From CAZJKE01 sp964546585 (lineage in GTDB: Bacteria > Planctomycetota > Phycisphaerae > Phycisphaerales > SM1A02), in the NCBI GenBank assembly GCA_964546585.1, contig CAZJKE010000049.1, positions 1 to 10,457 of the forward strand: a stretch of DNA of 10,457 bases, read 5' to 3'. Of the stretch, positions 7,378-10,457 are shown one piece after another. A program made the translations under genes and the position numbers. Each line of letters begins with the position of its first letter. The stretch's first letter is position 1. Under the pieces are notes generated by a model, which was given only the letters and a program-made list of their open reading frames with translations, did no database searches and was not told the origin of the DNA.

Positions 7378-7686
7378 CTATTCGTCCTCGTCCATGACCG
7401 CTTCCAACAACATGCTCATCTGTTCACGAACATCTGCCTCGGAGGTATCCGTTGCGGCGAGGTCCGCAACGACCTTCCGCACAACATCCTCTTCCCCAGG
7501 TTCTTCAAAGTCGCTCTTGACGACGCTTCGCGCGTACGCCTCGGCATCCTCACCTTCTTTGCCAAGCAACCCGGCCGCCCAGAGACCCAGCCGAAAGTTG
7601 CGGCGGGCCATTGCCTTGAACCTACGTTCGTGATCGTGGGCGAACTTGGCTTCAAATGCCTGTTCGCGGGAGTCAAAACTGCTCAT
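7378..7686 (-). CDS. DUF1476 family protein, F1-ATPase inhibitor zeta subunit-like
   Basis: A soluble helical protein of 102 residues, the usual length for the family. The diagnostic blocks are all present: FDSREQAFEAKFAHD (4-18), RRFKAMARRNFRLGLWAAGLLG (21-42), EAYARSVVKSDFEEPGEEDVVRKVVADL (49-76) and a C-terminal helix. In Paracoccus and related alphaproteobacteria, zeta binds the F1 part of ATP synthase through its N-terminal region and blocks ATP hydrolysis, acting as a one-way ratchet. The N-terminal inhibitory-type segment is kept here, so the same role is plausible, but it is inferred from the family. ATG at 7686 has AGGAG with a 7-base spacer. The gene sits 30 bases after the EamA transporter and 2 bases before a small membrane protein, in one apparent operon. 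No ATP synthase genes are in the window. The family is, to my knowledge, mainly alphaproteobacterial, so transfer is possible. Confidence 0.9.
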   Translation of the reverse strand: MSSFDSREQAFEAKFAHDHERRFKAMARRNFRLGLWAAGLLGKEGEDAEAYARSVVKSDFEEPGEEDVVRKVVADLAATDTSEADVREQMSMLLEAVMDEDE

Positions 7687-7716
7687 GTTGGATCTCCTGT
7701 GTGATCGGGATTGTAC

Positions 7717-8670
7717 TCATGCGGAGCCCTTCGCTTCCTGCTCTTCGCTGCGAATGTTTTTGCTTATGCCAATCCAAGTGGATGGAATGAGGATGAGCAG
7801 CAGACCGGCAAGGTGCATGATGTTGAAGGTCGTGCCGTCCCAGAACACGAGATCCATGAGGTAGGCAAACGCTGCGGTCAGCAAACCCGCAAGACCGCCG
7901 ATGACCGCTCCGATCAACTGCATCGACTTGGCCAGGAAGACCTGAAACAGGGTGCCACAAAGGCCAACGGTGGAGAGGAGCACGATGCCGCGGGCGTCGA
8001 AGAGGCTCTCGATATGGTGATGGCCGCCGCCCATGAAGTAGGCGGCGAGGGCTACTGCGAGCATGACGATGGTCAGGTGCAGGGCGAGCACGGCCGCCGG
8101 AACATCGCGGACATAGTCGGTCAGGAAATATCCGAGGCCACTGAGAAAAACCGAGGCGATGGCGATGAAAAGCACCGGGAGGTCTTCGTTGAAATGCATG
8201 CCCAGCATCATCGCTGTCCCGAGAATCATCACGCCGGTCGCCACCCAGAACAGCAGGCGGAATCGAGCGCCGAGCACGACCATGGTGATGAAGGCGATCC
8301 AGATGGGACGGGTACCCATGAGCGTGGTTGCTTCGGCCGCGGTGAGTTCAGCCACGGCGTAGTAAATGCCGGCGAGATACAACGCCAATGCGCCGCTTCG
8401 AAGCAGGATCACGGGGCGCAGGAGTTCAAACTTGCGAATACTGGGCCATGCAATCGGCAGCACAAACACCATGCCGAATACCGCCCGGGCAAGCAGGCCT
8501 GTTTGCCAACCGACTTCCTTGGATTGATCTAGCGCCTTGACTGCTTCCAGGCCCAGGGCGAGCAGGAACGCGCCGGAGACCAGGAGCATGAGCCCCTTGA
8601 TGTGTACTGACCGCGGCAGATCAGCATCAGGCGGAAGGTTTTCGGATGTCGTGGGTGGTGTTTGGGTCAC
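7717..8670 (-). CDS. EamA/DMT-superfamily 10-helix transporter
   Basis: An inner-membrane permease of 317 residues, in the usual 280-320 range for EamA (RhaT/YdcZ-type) drug/metabolite transporters. Ten hydrophobic helices can be drawn at about 27-45, 55-75, 87-106, 114-134, 138-158, 164-184, 191-211, 227-247, 253-273 and 281-301, in two five-helix halves. The motif YAVAELTAAEATTLMGTRPIWIAF (104-127) matches the conserved end of helix 3 and start of helix 4 of the first EamA repeat ('al..t.a..a.ll....Pv..al'). The second half has LFQVFLAKSMQLIGAVIGGLAGLLTAAFA at the equivalent place. Substrate cannot be told from sequence; relatives export amino acids, nucleosides or metabolites. A His cluster (HHH, 217-219) lies in a loop. 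The start is GTG at 8670 without a clear ribosome binding site; Met28 is an alternative but would shorten the first helix. It heads the minus-strand run and diverges from the flavin reductase. Confidence 0.9.
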   Translation of the reverse strand: MTQTPPTTSENLPPDADLPRSVHIKGLMLLVSGAFLLALGLEAVKALDQSKEVGWQTGLLARAVFGMVFVLPIAWPSIRKFELLRPVILLRSGALALYLAGIYYAVAELTAAEATTLMGTRPIWIAFITMVVLGARFRLLFWVATGVMILGTAMMLGMHFNEDLPVLFIAIASVFLSGLGYFLTDYVRDVPAAVLALHLTIVMLAVALAAYFMGGGHHHIESLFDARGIVLLSTVGLCGTLFQVFLAKSMQLIGAVIGGLAGLLTAAFAYLMDLVFWDGTTFNIMHLAGLLLILIPSTWIGISKNIRSEEQEAKGSA

Positions 8671-8704
8671 GGTCGTCTCGACAGCCTAGCAGGAGCATTA
8701 GGCG

Positions 8705-8710
8705 TACGAT
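8705..8710 (+). promoter_or_regulatory. possible -10 element for a leaderless flavin reductase mRNA
   Basis: TACGAT lies ten bases before the GTG at 8720, which would put the transcription start at or next to the start codon. No Shine-Dalgarno is found at a usable distance (the nearest AGGAG, 8691-8695, is 24 bases away). TCGACA at 8678-8683 resembles a -35 but the 21-base spacer is too long. Weak evidence only. Confidence 0.25.
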
Positions 8711-8719
8711 GCCCGCGTC

Positions 8720-9256
8720 GTGCAGTATCTCGTCATCAGCAGCAGTCGAAACCCGCAGAGTCGCAGCCGCGATATGGCCCGCACATGTTACGCAGCGCTG
8801 CAAGCAAGTGTTGGAGATGATGCCGTTTCGTTTCTTGATGCTGGCGTCATGAACCTACCCATATGCGACGGCGACGCTGCGTGGAGTCATCCCAACGCCG
8901 CGGCGGTCAAGGAAGCCATCGAGAAGGCCGACGGGATCATTCTTTCCAGCGGCATTTACAACTACAACACATCCGCGGCAGCGAAGAATGTCATCGAACT
9001 CGGCGCAAGTGCGTGGAGCGAGAAGGTCGTCGGCCTGTGCTGCGCCGCGGGCGGCACCGCATCGCATATGTCACCCTTGTCGCTCATTGCGTCACTGATG
9101 CTCGATTTCCGCTGCGTCATTGTGCCGCGGTATGTGTACGCCAGCGGCGAGCATTTTTCGGATGACGGGAATGTGGATGAGCCCACCGCTCAGAGACTGT
9201 CTGCACTGGCGGAGGATTGCGTCCGAATGACCTCTCGGCTTGCGTCACATGCTTGA
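8720..9256 (+). CDS. NADPH-dependent FMN reductase-like flavoprotein
   Basis: A cytoplasmic flavodoxin-fold protein of 178 residues, typical for the NADPH-dependent FMN reductase (SsuE/ArsH/chromate reductase) family. Residues 1-18 (YLVISSSRNPQSRSRDMA) are the phosphate-binding loop after strand 1. Residues 72-96 (GIILSSGIYNYNTSAAAKNVIELG) match the family block 'P-x-Y-N-x-S-x-x-x-x-K-N-x-I-D', although Pro is replaced by Gly at 78. Residues 104-114 (VGLCCAAGGTA) fit the second flavin loop. It should bind FMN and pass electrons from NAD(P)H to flavin or a small electron acceptor; the true acceptor is unknown. The start is GTG at 8720, which the frame and strand 1 require; there is no nearby ribosome binding site, so the mRNA may be leaderless. 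It diverges from the transporter gene across 49 bases. Confidence 0.85.
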   Translation: MQYLVISSSRNPQSRSRDMARTCYAALQASVGDDAVSFLDAGVMNLPICDGDAAWSHPNAAAVKEAIEKADGIILSSGIYNYNTSAAAKNVIELGASAWSEKVVGLCCAAGGTASHMSPLSLIASLMLDFRCVIVPRYVYASGEHFSDDGNVDEPTAQRLSALAEDCVRMTSRLASHA

Positions 9257-9410
9257 ACTCCTGCCGTACATTCTCGCCGCCCAGTCTCCGATCTTGATTG
9301 ATTGGAATGGCATGCCCGATCAGCATTGGACTGTCGCGATCAGCACCCCGGCTGGCCAATTGTCATTGAGAAGGCCGGGCGAAGCGGGATTCGATCGCCG
9401 AATTGACTGA
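9249..9410 (+). CDS. possible 53-residue ORF overlapping the flavin reductase stop
   Basis: An open frame starting MLELLPYILAAQSPILIDWN and ending at TGA (9408-9410). Its ATG overlaps the last eight bases of the flavin reductase gene (ATGCTTGA), an arrangement compatible with translational coupling. The N-terminus is mildly hydrophobic and the tail basic (SLRRPGEAGFDRRID). It has no Shine-Dalgarno and no family I recognise, and such a short frame can arise by chance in GC-rich DNA. I include it because it fills most of an otherwise empty stretch. Confidence 0.25.
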   Translation: MLELLPYILAAQSPILIDWNGMPDQHWTVAISTPAGQLSLRRPGEAGFDRRID

Positions 9411-9430
9411 GAAAGCCTCCCTTCCGGGGG

Positions 9431-9457
9431 TTGCGGAGGGCGGCCGGGGAGTATGAT
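9431..9457 (+). promoter_or_regulatory. possible promoter of the small Pro/Thr-rich protein gene
   Basis: TATGAT (9452-9457) matches the -10 consensus at five of six positions. TTGCGG (9431-9436), a poor -35, lies 15 bases upstream. Transcription would begin near 9464, giving a 5' leader of about 36 bases that contains the ribosome binding site at 9488-9494. The -35 match is weak, so this is tentative. Confidence 0.3.
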
Positions 9458-9499
9458 GGCCCCAGACACGCACTCGCACCCATGATGAAAGGAGTTGTC

Positions 9500-9694
9500 A
9501 TGAGCGACTGGATGTTCCCGAGTTTCTACGACACGGATACGACGATCGGAGGGTTCATTCTTCCAAGACAGGAGGAGTGGAGCCGCGAGACCTCGCCACC
9601 GGCATGGGAGCCACCGGCTGCCGTCGTGCATACGAATCCGTTGCAGACGCCCACGCCGGCTACACAGGCGGCACCCACGCAGCGCACCTGGTAG
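9500..9694 (+). CDS. small Pro/Thr-rich protein, unknown function
   Basis: A protein of 64 residues that I do not recognise. ATG at 9500 is preceded by AAAGGAG (9488-9494) with a 5-base spacer, one of the best ribosome binding sites in the window; upstream in-frame ATGs at 9482 and 9485 are less well placed. The N-terminal half is aromatic and acidic (MSDWMFPSFYDTDTTIGGF, then PRQEEWSRE). The rest is a disordered Pro/Ala/Thr tail (PPAWEPPAAVV, TPTPATQAAPTQ) ending TW. There is no signal peptide or membrane helix. It stands alone between the flavin reductase region and pntA, 135 bases before the latter. The short aromatic head plus flexible tail suggests a peptide that binds another protein, but this is inference. 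Confidence 0.6.
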   Translation: MSDWMFPSFYDTDTTIGGFILPRQEEWSRETSPPAWEPPAAVVHTNPLQTPTPATQAAPTQRTW

Positions 9695-9829
9695 AGGGGT
9701 GGCCTGAGTCAGATTCCCCGGGGTGAACTTGGTGAAGCGCTTCTTTCAATGTCGGGCTGATCGAGTGGTTCGTGCCTCGCCATTGCGGGCACCTTCGAGG
9801 TACACTGTGCGGCTCTCCCGAGATCCCTC
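9695..9829. other. intergenic spacer before pntA
   Basis: This 135-base stretch contains no supportable gene or strong terminator. It holds a short palindrome CCCCGGGG (9717-9724) without a T-run. TACACT (9801-9806) could be a -10 element for pntA about 24 bases before the start codon, but no -35 is found at the right spacing. Confidence 0.4.
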
Positions 9830-10457
9830 ATGATCATTGGTGTTGCCAAGGAAATCCTCCCGGACGAGCGTCGGGTTGCGCTCGTGCCGCAGGCTGTTGA
9901 AGCCCTGCGGAAGCAGGGTTTTTCGGTGCTGGTGGAAGCCGGTGCCGGACTTCGCGCGGACTTCGGCGACCCCAAGTATGAAGAGGTTGGCGCAGAGATA
10001 GTGAAGATCGCCGCTGATCTCTGGGCGAGGAGTGATCTTGTCGTCAAGGTGGCACCGCCGCAGCCGATCCCCGGGGACGGCAACGAGGTCGACATGCTCC
10101 GCGACGGCGGGAAGCTCATGAGCTTCATATGGCCCGCGGACAACACCGAGCTCATGCACAAGTTGGCGGAGCGGCATGCCACCGTGCTGGCGATGGACTG
10201 TATTCCACGGATTACGCGGGCGCAGAAGATGGATGCGCTGAGCGCCATGGCGAACATTTCCGGCTACCGCGCTGTAGTCGAGGCGGCCAATGACTTTCCC
10301 CGTTTCTTTGCGGGGCAGACGACTGCGGCCGGGCGTATCGATCCGGCCAAGGTACTCATCATCGGCGGCGGCGTGGCAGGTCTCTCAGCCGTGGGTACTG
10401 CAAAGGGCATGGGGGCAATTGTTCGCGCATTCGACACGCGGAAGGCCGTGCGAGAAG
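9830..10457 (+). CDS. pntA: NAD(P) transhydrogenase alpha subunit, 5' part (runs off window)
   Basis: The first 209 residues of the NAD(H)-binding component (domain I) of proton-translocating nicotinamide nucleotide transhydrogenase, which uses the proton-motive force to make NADPH from NADH. The start MIIGVAKEILPDERRVALVP is typical of the alanine dehydrogenase/PNT N-terminal domain. RITRAQKMDALSAMANISGYRAVVEAA (127-153) carries Arg127, Asp135 and Ser138, the residues known in the Rhodospirillum enzyme to contact NADH, at the same numbering. The Rossmann motif VLIIGGGVAGL (175-185) and IVRAFDTR (197-204), with Asp202 for the adenine ribose, follow. All key residues are intact. ATG at 9830 is required by the conserved start; no Shine-Dalgarno is visible. 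The rest of the gene and its partner subunit lie beyond 10457, so I cannot tell whether the alpha subunit is split (PntAA/PntAB) or fused. Confidence 0.95.
   Translation, partial: MIIGVAKEILPDERRVALVPQAVEALRKQGFSVLVEAGAGLRADFGDPKYEEVGAEIVKIAADLWARSDLVVKVAPPQPIPGDGNEVDMLRDGGKLMSFIWPADNTELMHKLAERHATVLAMDCIPRITRAQKMDALSAMANISGYRAVVEAANDFPRFFAGQTTAAGRIDPAKVLIIGGGVAGLSAVGTAKGMGAIVRAFDTRKAVRE

Noticed and set aside
7711..8532. Long plus-strand open frame (273 codons) rich in His, Glu, Gln and Asp
   Set aside because: It is antisense to the EamA transporter and has the composition expected of the reverse strand of hydrophobic-helix codons; no domain is seen.
9317..9345. Direct repeat CGATCAGCA at 9317-9325 and 9337-9345
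   Set aside because: Nine bases twice, 20 bases apart, not near a promoter and within a possible short frame; too short to call an operator.
9416..9439. Possible terminator CCTCC...GGAGG before the small-protein gene
   Set aside because: Only a 5-bp stem with a 14-base loop and no T-run; chance is likely in GC-rich DNA.
9709..10257. Minus-strand open frame of 182 codons
   Set aside because: Antisense to the highly conserved pntA coding region, with Ser/Ala/Arg-rich shadow composition.

Overview
The window looks like chromosomal DNA of a GC-rich planctomycete, most likely of the class Phycisphaerae. The main clue is four dockerin/EF-hand-like units of the form D-x-N-x-D-G-x-V-x-x-x-D-(L/V/M)-L-x-x-I-x-x-W-G-x-C in two neighbouring secreted proteins. 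This is the 'GC-type' dockerin style I associate with Phycisphaerae. The lineage is inferred from gene content; there is no rRNA in the window. I found no tRNA, CRISPR array, insertion sequence or phage gene.

Left and centre (94-8670): seven genes lie head to tail on the minus strand. In transcription order they are: an EamA/DMT-family 10-helix transporter (8670-7717); a DUF1476 protein, the family of the alphaproteobacterial F1-ATPase inhibitor zeta subunit (7686-7378); a small multi-helix membrane protein (7375-6980); a membrane-anchored protein built of D-x-x-G-x-x-R repeats (6856-5999); a NERD-domain nuclease-like protein with two zinc ribbons (5844-4873); a secreted endonuclease/exonuclease/phosphatase-fold protein with calcium-binding repeats (4815-2737); and a large secreted beta-helix plus FG-GAP protein with a C-terminal dockerin pair (2658-94). 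The first three are tightly packed (gaps of 30 and 2 bases) and probably form one operon. The later genes have gaps of about 57-155 bases, so they may be separate units.

Right (8720-10457): the plus-strand genes diverge from the transporter across a 49-base spacer. They are an NADPH-dependent FMN reductase-like flavoprotein, a possible 53-residue overlapping ORF, a small Pro/Thr-rich protein with a strong ribosome binding site, and the 5' part of a proton-translocating NAD(P) transhydrogenase alpha subunit (pntA), cut by the window end.

The secreted proteins suggest extracellular or surface functions. The zeta-like protein, the flavin reductase and the transhydrogenase all concern redox or membrane energetics, but nothing in the sequence links them as one system. 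The most unusual item is the very well conserved zeta/DUF1476 protein in a planctomycete-like setting. I see no clear case for an undescribed multi-gene defence or mobile system.
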